Shown here in pieces: positions 1 to 9,580 of a DNA stretch of 64,000 bases; positions within the stretch are counted from its first letter, which is position 1; every line of letters begins with the position of its first letter. The stretch spans positions 1-64,000 of the forward strand of contig CAJQUW010010320.1 in NCBI GenBank assembly GCA_907163375.1, given 5' to 3'. The translations under genes and the position numbers were made by a program. Source of the stretch: Prostheceraeus crozeri (taxonomy: Eukaryota > Platyhelminthes > Polycladida > Euryleptidae). The notes beneath the pieces are model-generated. The model made no database searches, was not told where the DNA came from, and saw only the letters and a program-made list of their open reading frames with translations.

Positions 1-139
1 TTTCAATTTTACCACGGTCCTTAATAAAGATATGAAAGTATGATGACACATCGAGATCTAGGTGCAGGTCCTACATTGCTGCATAGATTTGGTGACGAAT
101 TAGATTTACTTAAGTTTGCAATTTAGACTAAGCGTTCTA

Positions 140-3100
140 TTATTTGTAAATGAAAGATATAGTTTCAATAGTTTTTTACACGTTATAAAATAAAAATTCA
201 ATAGTGTGTATGTTAAGAATAAAGTTCTATCTGTTTGTATGTTAGAAATAAAATGAAGTTTCATCAGTTTACAAGTTAAGAATAAAGTTTTATCTGTTTG
301 TATGTTAGAAATAAAACAAAGTTTCAACGGTTAACAAGTTTAAAAAATAAAGTTTCAATCAATAGTTTAACAACGTTAAAAATAAAGTTTCAATAGTGTG
401 TAAGTTTAAGAACTAAAGTTCTATTCTGTTTTCTAGTTAGAAATAAAAAATGAAGGTTTCAATCAGTTTTACAAGTTAAAAGAAATAAAGTTTTAATCTG
501 TTTTGTATGTTAAGTAATTAAAACAACAGTTTCAAACCGTTTTACAAGTTAAAAATGAAGTTTTATCAATAGTGTATATGTTAAGAATAAAAGGTTCTAC
601 TCCTGTTTATATGTTAGAAATAAAAATGAAGGTTCACCAGTTTACAAGTTAAGAATAAAGTTTTATCTGCTTGTATGTCAGAAATGAAATAAAGTTTCAC
701 CAGTTTACAAGGTCAAAAATAAAGTTTCAATAGTGTGTACGTTAGAAATAAAGTTCAATAGTGTGTATGTTTAAGAATAAAGTTTTATCTGTTTTGTATG
801 TTAGAATTAAAAAACCGGTTTCAACCGTATACAAGTTAAAAATAAAGTTTCAATAGTTAACACGTTAAAAATAAAGTTTCAATAGTGTGGTATGTTAAGA
901 TAAAGTTCTATCTGCTTCTATGTTAGAAATAAAATGAAGTTTCCATCAGTTTACAGTTTAAATAATAAAGTTTGTAATCTGTTTGTTAAAGTTAGAACAT
1001 AAAATAAAAGTTTTTAAGCTGTTTGTATGTTAAAAAATTAAAATAAAAGTTATCAATAGTGTGTATGTATAAGATTAAAGTTCTATCATGCTTCTATGTT
1101 AGAAAATAAAATGAAGTTTTTCATTCAGTTTATCAAGTTAATAATAGAGTTTTTATCTGTTTGTATGTTAGACATAAAACAAAGTTTCAACCGTTAACAA
1201 GTTAAAAATAAAGTTTCAGATTAAAATAAAGTTTTCAATAGTGTGTATGATGGAAATAAAGTTAAGCGCTTTGTGGCGTTAAAAATAAAAGTTTTCAACA
1301 TTGTGTGTACGTTCTAAGATAAAGTTCTATCTGTTTATATGTTAGAAATAAAAATGAAGGTTCACCAGTTTACAAGTTAAGAATAAATTTTTATCTGCTT
1401 GTATGTTAGAATTAAAACAAAGTTTCAACCGTTTACAGGTTAAAAATAAAGTTTCAATAGTGTGTACGTTAAAAATAAAGTTTCAATAGTGTGTATGTTA
1501 AGAATAAAGTTCTATCTGTTTGTATGTTAGAAATAAAATGAAGTTTCATCAGTTTACAAGTTAAGAATAAAGTTTTATCTGTTTGTATGTTAGAAATAAA
1601 ACAAAGTTTCAACCGTTAACAAGTTAAAAATAAAGTTTCAATAGTTTACAAGTTAAAACTAATGTTTCAATAGTGCATATGTTAAGAATAAAGTTTTATC
1701 TGTTTCTATGTTAGAAATAAAATGAAGCTCAACCAGATTTTACAAGTTAAGAATAAAGTTTTATCAGCTTGTATGTTAGAAATAAAATGAAGTTTCACCA
1801 GTTTACAATTTAAAAATCAAGTTTCAATAGTGTGTACGTTAGAAATAAAGTTTCAAAACCGGTTTACAAGGTTGAAAAATATAAGTTTTAACAGTGTCTA
1901 CGATTAGAATAAAGTTTTTTAATACTGTTTGTAAAAAGGTATAACGATCTGCAGGATTTTACTAGTTTGCAAGTTAGACTCAGCATTCTACTAAGTTGTA
2001 GAATGAAAATATCGTTTCAAAACAGTTAACCCAAGATTAAAATAAACTTTTAAACAGTGTGTACGTTAGAAATAAAGTTTTAGCTGTTTATATGTTAGAA
2101 ACAAAATAAAGTTACAACAGTTTACAAGTTGAAAAATAAAGTTTCAACAGTGTGTACGTTAGAAATAAATGAAAGTAAAAACTTCATCGTATGAGTATTC
2201 AAAGCATGTTTTGTAAATCAAATGTGTGTAGTCCTGACATGATAGAATCGCGGTAGAACTAAAGTTTCAGCCCCCGTTTAACCAAGTTAAAAATAAAGTT
2301 TCAACGGTGTGAACGTTAGAAATAAAGTTTTAGCTGTTTATATGTTAGAAACAAAATAAAGTTTCAACAGTTTACAAGTTGAAAAATAAAGTTTCAACAG
2401 TGTGTACGTTAGAAATAAATGAAAGTAAACAAAACTTCATCGTATGATATTCAAAGCATGTTTTTGTAAATCAAATTGTGTGTAGTCCTGACATGATAGA
2501 ATTAAGCTTGACAAAACGCGTTTGTCAAGTTTGATTCTATCATGTCAGGACTACACACAATTGATTTACAAAACATGCTTTGAATACTCATACGATGAAG
2601 TTTTTACTTTCATTTATTTCTAACGTACACAAACAAACTGTTGAAACTTTATTTTTCAACTTGTAAACTGTTGAAACTTTATTTTGTTTCTAACATATAA
2701 ACAGCTAAAACTTTATTTCTAACGTACACACCGTTGAAACTTTATTTTTAACTTGTAAACGGCTGAAACTTTATTTCTAACGCGATTCTATCATGTCAGG
2801 ACTACACACATTTGATTTACAAAACATGCTTTGAATACTCATACGATGAAGTTTTTACTTTCATTTATTTCTAACGTACACACTGTTGAAACTTTATTTT
2901 TCAAACTTGTAAACTGTTGAAACTTTATTTTGTTTCTAACATATAAACAGCTAAAACTTTATTTCTAACGTACACACTGTTAAAAGTTTATTTTAATCTG
3001 TAAACTGTTGAAACGATATTTTTCATTTACAACTAGTAGAATGCTGAGTCTAACTTGCAAACTAGTAAATCCTACGATCGTACTTTACAAACAGATAAAA

Positions 3101-3291
3101 CTTTATTTCTAACGTAGACACTGTTTAAAACTTTATTTTTCAACTTGTAAACGGTTGAAACTTTATTTCTAACGTACACACTATTGAAACTTTATTTTTA
3201 AATTGTAGAAGATAAACTGGTGAAACTTCATTTTATTTCTAGCGACACATACAAGCTGATAAAACTTTATTCTTAACTTGTAAACTGGTGG

Positions 3292-3326
<35 letters not shown>

Positions 3327-4860
3327 AAAAAAAAAGCTTCATTTTATTTCTAACATAGAAACAGATAAAACTTTATTCTTAACATACGCACTATTGAAAC
3401 ATTAGTGTTTCTTTAACTTGTAAACTATTGAAACTTTATTTTTAACTTGTAAACGGTTGATTGATGGTAACTTTGTTTTATGTCTAACATACAAACAGAT
3501 AAAACTTTATTCTTAACTTGTAAACTGATGAACCTTCATTTTATTTCTAACATAGAAACAGATAGAACTTTATTCTTAACATACACACTATTGAAACTTT
3601 ATTTTTAACGTGTTAACTATTGAAACTTTATTTTTATCCTGTAAACGGTTGAAACTTTGTTTTAATTCTAACATACAAGCAGATAAAATTTATTCTTAAC
3701 TTGTAAACTGGCGAAACTTCATTTTATTTCTAACATATAAACAGATAGAACTTTATTCTTAACGTACACAATGTTGAAACTTTATTTTTAACGCACAAAG
3801 CGCTTAAACTTTATTTCCATCATACACACTATTGAAACTTTATTTTAAATCTGAAACTTTATTTTTAACTTGTTAACGGTTGAAACTTTGTTTTATGTCT
3901 AACATACAAACAGATAAAACTCTATTATTAACTTGTAAACTGATGAAACTTCATTTTATTTCTAACATAGAAGCAGATAGAACTTTAATCTTAACATACA
4001 CACTATTGAAACTTTATTTTATTTTTAACATACAAACAGCTAAAACTTTAATTTTATGTCTAACATACAAACAGATACAACTTTATTATTAACTTGTAAA
4101 CTGATGAAACTTCATTTTATTTCTAACATAGAAGCAGATAGAACTTTATTCTTAACATACACACTATTGAAACTTTATTTTTAACGTGTTAACTATTGAA
4201 ACTTTATTTTTAACTTGTATACGGTTGAAACCGGTTTTTTAATTCTAACATACAAACAGATAAAACTTTATTCTTAACATACACACTATTGAAACTTTAT
4301 TTCTAACGTACACACTATTGAAACTTCATTTTAACTTGTAAACTGGTGAAACTTTATTTCATTTCTGACATACAAGCAGATAAAACTTTATTCTTAACTT
4401 GTAAACTGGTGAACCTTCATTTTTATTTCTAACATATAAACAGATAGAACTTTATTCTTAACATATACACTATTGAAACTTCATTTTTAACTTGTAAACG
4501 GTTGAAACTTTGTTTTAATTCTAACATACAAACAGATAAAACTTTATTCTTAACTTGTAAACTGATGAACCTTCATTTTATTTCTAACATAGAAACAGAT
4601 AGAACTTTATTCTTAACATACACACTATTGAAACTTTATTTTTAACGTGTTAACTATTGAATTTTAACTTGTTAACCGTTGAAACTTTGTTTTATTTCTA
4701 ACATACAAACAGATAAAACTTTATTCTTAACTTGTAAACTGATGAAACTTCATTTTATTTCTAACATACAAACAGATAGAACTTTATTCTTAACATACAC
4801 ACTATTGAATTTTTATTTTTAACGTGTAAACTATTGAAACTATATCTTTCATTTACAAAT
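140..4860. repeat. Array of 29-34 bp interspersed repeats with a conserved core and alternating words
   Basis: Each unit has a conserved half, GTTARAAATAAAGTTT (left arm orientation), followed by one of a few variable halves such as CAATAGTGTGTAC, ATCTGTTTGTAT, ATCAGTTTACAA or CAACCGTTAACAA. The variable words recur in similar order across the array. There are well over 100 units counting both arms. The array is AT-rich and noncoding; the small ORFs in it are chance readings of the repeat. Confidence 0.8.
3292..3335. repeat. A-rich simple tract inside the right palindrome arm
   Basis: A run of 33 A, one G, then 10 A interrupts a repeat unit. No matching T run exists in the left arm, so it arose after the arms formed, or is a sequencing artefact. 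Confidence 0.8.
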
Positions 4861-5091
4861 AATAGAACGCTTAGTCTAAATTGCAAACTAGTAAATCTTA
4901 TTCGTCACCAAATCTATGCAGCAATGTAGGACCTGCACCTAGATCTCGATGTGTCATTACTTTCATTACTTTATTAAGGACACGTGGTAAAATTGAAATG
5001 ATAAGACCACCCCTCTGACGTCGTCTTCGTCATCTTCGTCTTCGTCTAGTACGATATGGCATTGTCATAATAACATTCCATTCACTGTTAC

Positions 5092-5247
5092 TTAGCGCTT
5101 TCGCTTAATACGTCTAATGGCTTTCCTTGCTATATGTCGTGAAACACCCTTTGTAATAGTTCCTGCAAAATGTTTACCAAGCATTCCCGCTAGAGGTAAA
5201 AGAATACCCCCTCTCTGACGTCTTCGTCTTCGTCTATAACATGGCAT
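5092..5247 (-). CDS. Small arginine-rich core-like protein (adenovirus X / adintovirus PX style), element A
   Basis: A 51-residue protein begins MPCYRRRRRRQRGG, continues with a short hydrophobic stretch (ILLPLAGMLG) and ends in a basic tail. I chose the ATG at 5247 rather than the upstream ATG at 5298 because the R-run start is echoed by a second, degenerate copy at about 5004-5062. The pattern of R-run, GG, hydrophobic segment and basic tail is that of small viral DNA-condensing core proteins, and element B carries two genes with the same pattern. Role as a capsid core or genome-binding protein is inferred. Fossil of a virus-like element. Confidence 0.45.
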   Translation of the reverse strand: MPCYRRRRRRQRGGILLPLAGMLGKHFAGTITKGVSRHIARKAIRRIKRKR

Positions 5248-5382
5248 GATTTCATACAATCTGCTATGTATATGATTACTTAAACTTCTACATCCCATAC
5301 CCTTTCATTCAAAAGAATCAAGGCTTACCATGTAAGTTTATTGAAGAAGCACACACGAGAAAGTAAATCATGAGAAAGTAAA

Positions 5383-5760
5383 TCATGAGAAAACACTGTT
5401 CATATCAATGGCATGCACCAACGCTTCATCCACCAAATCCACCTCACGTCGTATATTTGATTCTGATGAAATGCGTCCATGAAACTGTCGATGCGGCAAT
5501 TGTGGGATAAGCATACGTAATCCCAATGGGACCACCGGAGATCCTGCCCTCGAGTTAGGTGGATTATTCTCCTTCTCCTTCTCCTTTTCGTACGTCACCC
5601 ACTCTTCATCCGTCATTTCACTAAAATTCGTCCGACTGGAAGATGGTGAATTTAAAAATCTGTCCAACTGTGTAATGTCTGGTGAAAACCTTGGAGGAAG
5701 ATTGTCCATCGGGGTAGGCGTCACCAACTCTGGAAGTCCTTCATCAGTCAATTCACTCAA
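5383..5760 (-). CDS. Acidic, proline/serine-rich protein of unknown function, element A
   Basis: An open stretch of about 125 residues. It has an acidic, P/S-rich N half (ELTDEGLPELVTPTP), a highly charged middle (EKEKEKENN) and a C end rich in E/D and I/L/V. No family is recognised. There is no ATG at its upstream end. A short acidic open stretch with an ATG at 5879 lies just upstream, 48 bases after a TATA box, so the gene probably starts there and is broken. The next gene upstream (5958-6197) ends less than 30 bases from that TATA box, showing how tightly the cluster is packed. Confidence 0.35.
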   Translation of the reverse strand: MSELTDEGLPELVTPTPMDNLPPRFSPDITQLDRFLNSPSSSRTNFSEMTDEEWVTYEKEKEKENNPPNSRAGSPVVPLGLRMLIPQLPHRQFHGRISSESNIRREVDLVDEALVHAIDMNSVFS

Positions 5761-5926
5761 ATCGGGCCACGATCCCCATCCAGACGGAAGATCATTGGCC
5801 AGTCTTCCTCGTCGCTCTCTGGCACTAACACTTCGGGAATGCGAATCCGTAAAGGTTGGATCATCGTTACGTCGGGCATGTTCACTAGCTCAAGTCAAAA
5901 TATGAAGTAAATGATTTCAAAAGTCA

Positions 5927-5991
5927 TTTATATACAGTTTTTAGTGGATCGGGTCCTCTAAAAGGTATCGGGTCCTCTATCGGGTCCCTTC
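5927..5991 (-). promoter_or_regulatory. TATA box with upstream GGGTCC motifs
   Basis: On the minus strand TATATAAA lies at 5934-5927, 48 bases before the ATG at 5879. Just upstream (5949-5991) GGGTCC occurs three times, the last as GGGTCCC. The motif cluster lies within the 3' end of the next gene. Confidence 0.5.
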
Positions 5992-6197
5992 CACAATCCA
6001 TCTCTCCAATAATTTGATTGTCGTTGATGACTCACTATCGTCGCTTTCAGCACAAAGTCGCATGTGTCCTCACACTCTCTGATCTTCTCTGGATTCTTCG
6101 ATTTATAGGCTCTCCTCTTATATCTTTCAATCATTTGTTTGATGGTCTTCATCTCCTCACGCTGCCTTACTCTCAACTCTTCTCTTGTTTCTACCAT
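5958..6197 (-). CDS. Short, charged helical protein of unknown function, element A
   Basis: A 79-residue protein starting MVETREELRVRQREEM, rich in E, R and K over residues 1-45, as expected of a long helix or coiled coil. A C-terminal part has two Cys (ECEDTC). I place the start at 6197 and not at 6239 because the TATA box at 6229-6236 overlaps the longer reading, and the ATG at 6197 is then 32-39 bases downstream, the same spacing as in the neighbouring genes. No relative is recognised. Confidence 0.35.
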   Translation of the reverse strand: MVETREELRVRQREEMKTIKQMIERYKRRAYKSKNPEKIRECEDTCDFVLKATIVSHQRQSNYWRDGLWKGPDRGPDTF

Positions 6198-6228
6198 GAT
6201 TATGATTGTGACACTCATTTCATCCACT

Positions 6229-6285
6229 CTTATATACATCTCTCAAAGGACCCGATCCCTTCATGGGTCCCCTTCAGGGACCCTG
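6229..6285 (-). promoter_or_regulatory. TATA box with upstream GGGTCCC/GGGACCC motifs
   Basis: TATATAAG on the minus strand (6236-6229) serves the gene starting at 6197. Upstream, 6247-6285 holds three GGGTCC/GGACCC words in both orientations. The stop codon of the preceding gene (6230-6232) overlaps the TATA box. Confidence 0.5.
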
Positions 6286-6847
6286 AAATCACCTCGTTTG
6301 TCCACAAATCCGTCCATTCAATGTCAGTCAATGTATCAGTATGAAGAATCTGAACCCACACCTTCTTCTCAATATCCAAACGAAATCGTCGTGTCAATTT
6401 CGGTCGTTTATACACTTCTGGAGTATGTTGATATACTATATACATAGCCCGTGCCAAACCTCCTCCATCTTCACGCTTTCTACCTGGAGAACGTCGAATA
6501 CATGTTTCTGTAGGATTCCATGATATAACTACATCTCCTTCATACATTGGAATGTAATCACGTTCAAAATAAAGACAGTCTTTCGGTTTCTCCACCGTTG
6601 TTGTAATTGGATGCTGATATGTCGGTGTTACTTCAAAATAGAATGTGTCAATATACGTTGGAATTATTTCATTTTCCAATTCTATCTTACGGCGTGATAT
6701 CACTACACAGTTCTTCGTCTCTGAAATTATCTTGTCTCCATGAAATAATGGAATGGTACGGTGATATTGCCAAAATTTACCTTTCCAATGACGTATTGGA
6801 TAACGTACCTCACACTCTGGAACCTCACACTCTGGAACCTCACTCAT
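6230..6847 (-). CDS. Paralogue 1 of an element A gene family with repeated PxF/Y-GD motifs, function unknown
   Basis: About 205 residues, starting MSEVPECEVPECEV. The ATG at 6847 is preferred over 6874 because it lies 34-41 bases after the TATA box at 6881-6888. The protein has two similar halves. Each begins with a motif like IPLFHGDKII or IPMYEGDVVI, followed by a short beta-rich stretch with basic residues (VVISRRK, CIRRSPGRKR). TYIDTFYFEV sits between them. It aligns along its whole length with the 7007-7582 product, so the two are tandem duplicates. No known family is recognised. Repeated beta-strand modules suggest a small beta-rich binding protein, which is only a guess. Confidence 0.55.
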   Translation of the reverse strand: MSEVPECEVPECEVRYPIRHWKGKFWQYHRTIPLFHGDKIISETKNCVVISRRKIELENEIIPTYIDTFYFEVTPTYQHPITTTVEKPKDCLYFERDYIPMYEGDVVISWNPTETCIRRSPGRKREDGGGLARAMYIVYQHTPEVYKRPKLTRRFRLDIEKKVWVQILHTDTLTDIEWTDLWTNEVISGSLKGTHEGIGSFERCI

Positions 6848-6880
6848 GATGATTATATTCCCATCTATTTTCACTTAACT

Positions 6881-6888
6881 TATTTATA
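6881..6888 (-). promoter_or_regulatory. TATA box
   Basis: TATAAATA on the minus strand, 34-41 bases before the ATG at 6847. No GGGTCCC word is seen upstream of this one. Confidence 0.45.
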
Positions 6889-7006
6889 CCCATATCCATC
6901 TTCTTCTAATACCATCCTATTCATTATAGTATAACTCAAAGGAAAATGATCACATGTATGAAGTATGTTTATTCAATAAAAGTTCATTCAATATATACAT
7001 AAAAGT

Positions 7007-7582
7007 TCATTGAAATACAAATTCTCCACTTATTTCACTAAAGGACTTATAATCACCTCTCTCTTCATCAATGTCTCTGTACCATCCGTTGGGAATGACA
7101 CGAATCCATGCTTCACCATCTAGACGGAATCGTTGCGTCTCATACGGTGGGTCCATGAGTGGCTTTGAATGATGTTCAACTTCCACATACGCCCCCATCC
7201 ACCTTCCATCATCCACCCATCCTGGTGCACGACGTATCATCATTCTTGTAGGGGAGTACCCCAGAATTACATCCCCTTCGTACATAGGCACATCTCGTTC
7301 CATGTATAGTGGCTTCTCCGGTGGGTCATTCGTACTTGAATGTATACGATATACAGGTGATTTAGTAAAATAAAAAGTGTCAATCGTAGTTGGAAATATG
7401 TGAGTCTCTGTCTGTACCACAGCCCGCTTGACCACCACACATGATATCTTATCTGATAGGATCACATCCCCAGCGAAAAGGGGAATATCTCGATACACCA
7501 TTGCAGGTACTCGATCCCGAAGCAATGGGAAGAAAATAGATGCTGACGTTGTAGATATCGTTACTTCACCGGCTACTGCCAT
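7007..7582 (-). CDS. Paralogue 2 of the PxF/Y-GD gene family, function unknown
   Basis: A complete 191-residue ORF. Like paralogue 1 it has two halves, with IPLFAGDVILSDKISCVVVK near residue 35 and VPMYEGDVILG near residue 105. TIDTFYF falls between them and a C-terminal RFRLDGEAWIRV stretch matches RFRLDIEKKVWVQI in paralogue 1. The repeated module suggests an ancient internal duplication, followed by a recent tandem gene duplication. The ATG at 7582 follows a TATA box by 56 bases. No database family comes to mind. Confidence 0.6.
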   Translation of the reverse strand: MAVAGEVTISTTSASIFFPLLRDRVPAMVYRDIPLFAGDVILSDKISCVVVKRAVVQTETHIFPTTIDTFYFTKSPVYRIHSSTNDPPEKPLYMERDVPMYEGDVILGYSPTRMMIRRAPGWVDDGRWMGAYVEVEHHSKPLMDPPYETQRFRLDGEAWIRVIPNGWYRDIDEERGDYKSFSEISGEFVFQ

Positions 7583-7637
7583 ATTGTATCTGAGTAGTCT
7601 TCTTCAACGGTATAATTCATCTACATTCAAACTCCTT

Positions 7638-7695
7638 CTTATATATTCTCTAAAGGGGCCCGACCCTTAGTAACGGGTCCCTTAGTTACGGGACC
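7638..7695 (-). promoter_or_regulatory. TATA box with upstream GGGTCCC/GGGACCC motifs
   Basis: The minus strand reads TATATAAG at 7638-7646, and 7655-7695 holds GGGCCC, GACCC, GGGTCCC and GGGACCC. TTAGTAACGGGTCCC and TTAGTTACGGGACCC repeat side by side. Confidence 0.5.
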
Positions 7696-7700
7696 CGTTT

Positions 7701-8245
7701 GTAAATCTAAAAACATTTCATATGGACGATGATGGTAGATAAAATAGTGTCAAATAAATTAAGATAGCTTACACTTCTGATACAGGGATAGCAATCGACT
7801 GCGATCCATGTGTAAAGACCTTGTTAGACTATGGATGGGCTTAAGTGGATGATTTAACCATGTATACTTTTTCATTTGGAAATAGTAGCACGCTTAGTCT
7901 AACTTGTAAATCTAAAAACATTTCATATGGACGATGATGGTAGATAAAATAGTGTCAAATAAATTAAGATAGCTTACACTTCTGATACAGGGATAGCAAT
8001 CGACTGCGATCCATGTGTAAAGAGCTTGTTAGACTATGGATGGGCTTAAGTGGATGATTTAACCATGTATACTTTTTCATTTGGAAATAGTAGCACGCTT
8101 AGTCTAACTTGTAAATCTAAAAACATTTCATATGGACGATGATGGTAGATAAAATAGTGTCAAATAAATTAAGATAGCTTACACTTCTGATACAGGGATA
8201 GCAATCGACTGCGATCCATGTGTAAAGAGCTTGTTAGACTACGGA
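7701..8245. repeat. 205-bp tandem repeat, 2.7 copies
   Basis: Units start at 7701, 7906 and 8111 (each GTAAATCTAAAAACATTTC) and are almost identical. The third is cut off near 8245. The unit contains CGCTTAGTCTAACTTG, a relative of sequence at the outer edge of the big palindrome (4868-4895), and GGGATAGCAATCGACTGC, which recurs at 9084. No gene lies in it. Confidence 0.9.
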
Positions 8246-8586
8246 AGAGAGAAGTGTGTTATGTTGCGTGTGGCGCGTGAGTGTCCTCCCATTTCATTCC
8301 ATTCATCAATTCGTCTCATTGATAGAGACAGGTAGAACTCATGGTTCTCATAACGTATGCAATGGAAAGTTTTAGGCAACCTTCGACAGTTGGCTAAATG
8401 TCGCCCTGGCGCGAATGCATACTACGTTGAGACAGAGGCAATCACTTGCAAACATGACGCAGAGAGGTTTAACAAGATTGACCATTGCCGAATGTCCCTT
8501 GCGGTATACATAGCTACGGGTTTCACCGCCGCCCTTTACAGGAACGCCCGTCGAAAGGAAGTATTACACCGAACTGCATTTGCAAC
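8246..8586. other. No gene supported
   Basis: A plus-strand reading frame is open from 8357, but it has no TATA box, resembles nothing and runs through the 137-bp repeat. I do not call a gene here. Confidence 0.5.
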
Positions 8587-8723
8587 GTTCAAGTTGACTG
8601 ATAGCAGATTCAACTTAATGATAGTATTCGCCAGTCCGAAGACTGCCCAGGGCAAACCGCGAGGAGGTTCTATCATGTCTTGCCCCATGGTGGCCCTTAA
8701 GAGAGCCGATGGTTCGTTCTCGG
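8587..8723. repeat. 137-bp structured repeat, copy 1
   Basis: First of three nearly identical copies. It lies just downstream of the stop of the minus-strand gene 8739-8990. Inverted words predict a hairpin (8591-8597 with 8610-8616). They also predict a 7-bp stem (8618-8624 ATGATAG with 8670-8676 CTATCAT) enclosing two small hairpins: CAGTC-CGAA-GACTG, and AACC with GGTT around a 7-base loop. This resembles a folded RNA or DNA element rather than a random duplication. Confidence 0.7.
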
Positions 8724-8738
8724 TGACAATTAAGTTGA

Positions 8739-8990
8739 CTATTGGCTTGAATAGTCAATGGGTATGACGCTTAGGTTGTCATAAACCCTATACCGCCGAG
8801 GTCGTACTGGTGCATCTGGCACCTTTCGGATGCGGGTGGTTTTAGGAGTCCACACCTCATCCGTCCAAACGATCCTCTTGATCTTCCCCTTCTTCTCATC
8901 CTCATCCCACTCGTCGAGGATGATGAAGTTGGGAATACCGTTGTCTTCATCGGTGAAGACGGGAATGTTGTCGGCAGATGTCGCTTCCAT
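8739..8990 (-). CDS. Small protein, acidic N half and basic C half, unknown function
   Basis: An 83-residue ORF starting MEATSADNIPVFTDEDNG, with a DEWDEDEKKGKIKR middle and a basic C-terminal part (PVRPRRYRVYD). The ATG at 8990 lies 41-48 bases after a TATA box, as in the other genes of the cluster. No family is recognised. The C-terminal VWT...TTRIRKVPDAPVRPRR stretch is faintly like the C ends of the 6.2-kb and 7-kb paralogues (VWVQI, RRFRLD), but not enough to claim kinship. Confidence 0.4.
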   Translation of the reverse strand: MEATSADNIPVFTDEDNGIPNFIILDEWDEDEKKGKIKRIVWTDEVWTPKTTRIRKVPDAPVRPRRYRVYDNLSVIPIDYSSQ

Positions 8991-9030
8991 CGTGACTTCA
9001 AATTGAATGAGAAGCGCTACAATCTTCTGG

Positions 9031-9038
9031 CTTATATA
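9031..9038 (-). promoter_or_regulatory. TATA box
   Basis: TATATAAG on the minus strand, 41-48 bases before the ATG at 8990. Confidence 0.5.
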
Positions 9039-9106
9039 GGGTTTTCAACAATGAATTGCTCAACAGCGAATCAGAATGCTTCAGGGATAGCAATCGACTG
9101 CATAAT

Positions 9107-9243
9107 GTTCAAGTTGACTGATAGCAGATTCAACTTAATGATAGTATTCGCCAGTCCGAAGACTGCCCAGGGCAAACCGCGAGGAGGTTCTATCATGTCT
9201 TGCCCCATGGTGGCCCTTAAGAGAGCCGATGGTTCGTTCTCGG
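9107..9243. repeat. 137-bp structured repeat, copy 2
   Basis: Near-identical to copy 1 and placed 11 bases after the stop of the minus-strand gene 9255-9521. All predicted stems are kept. Confidence 0.7.
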
Positions 9244-9254
9244 GAGTCGTCATC

Positions 9255-9521
9255 CTACAGCCTACCAATTCTGCTGAGAGAGTCAAAGACTCTCTCTTTG
9301 GTAGCACTGTCGACTTCCACACTAACTGGCACATGACTAAAAATTGGAATGTAGCGCCATTCCGTTGGATTGACAGCAGTTGCTGTCATCGGATTGCCAA
9401 TCCGAGCAAGATTGTTGTGGACTCTGTCTTGCTCCTCTAGCCTGACGAACTCCTCAAATAAATTTCGCGGCCTTAACTGCGGTCCGCGAGGAGAGCTGAC
9501 TTGACTGTTCGGCGTCTGCAT
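9255..9521 (-). CDS. Small protein of unknown function, element A
   Basis: An 88-residue ORF starting MQTPNSQVSSPRGPQLRPRN, a proline/arginine-rich head followed by a helical, charged body (LFEEFVRLEEQDRVHNNLAR) and a C end with two Leu/Ile-Gly turns. The ATG at 9521 is 32-39 bases after a TATA box and the 137-bp repeat follows its stop directly. No relative is recognised. Confidence 0.4.
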   Translation of the reverse strand: MQTPNSQVSSPRGPQLRPRNLFEEFVRLEEQDRVHNNLARIGNPMTATAVNPTEWRYIPIFSHVPVSVEVDSATKERVFDSLSRIGRL

Positions 9522-9552
9522 GATTGAAATGAAATGAAATGAGAGGCAGTGG

Positions 9553-9560
9553 TTTATATA
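9553..9560 (-). promoter_or_regulatory. TATA box
   Basis: TATATAAACC on the minus strand, 32-39 bases before the ATG at 9521. Confidence 0.5.
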
Positions 9561-9580
9561 CCCCTCTAACGCGACGCAAC

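Larger units (their letters stand above)
1..4998. repeat. Large palindrome (inverted repeat), centre near 2518, truncated by the window edge
   Basis: Bases 1-139 read on the minus strand match 4860-4998, including the stretch with CTGCACCTAGATCTCGATG, and the arms stay complementary down to a centre at about 2518/2519 (TTGACAAA-ACGCGT-TTGTCAAG). There is essentially no spacer. The arms differ by small insertions and deletions, so they are not exact mirror copies. The palindrome already includes non-repetitive sequence at both outer edges, so it probably continues to the left of base 1, perhaps with a mirrored copy of the genes seen from 5 kb onwards. An assembly fold-back is an alternative. 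Confidence 0.85.

Noticed and set aside
140-4860. CRISPR-like repeat-spacer array
   Set aside because: Cores and words vary gradually, units touch each other, the words recur, and no cas genes exist; the surroundings are eukaryotic.
8357-9440. Plus-strand ORFs sharing FKLTDSRFNLMIVFASP
   Set aside because: The shared part is just the 137-bp repeat, the rest is unlike any protein, and the TATA boxes point to minus-strand genes.
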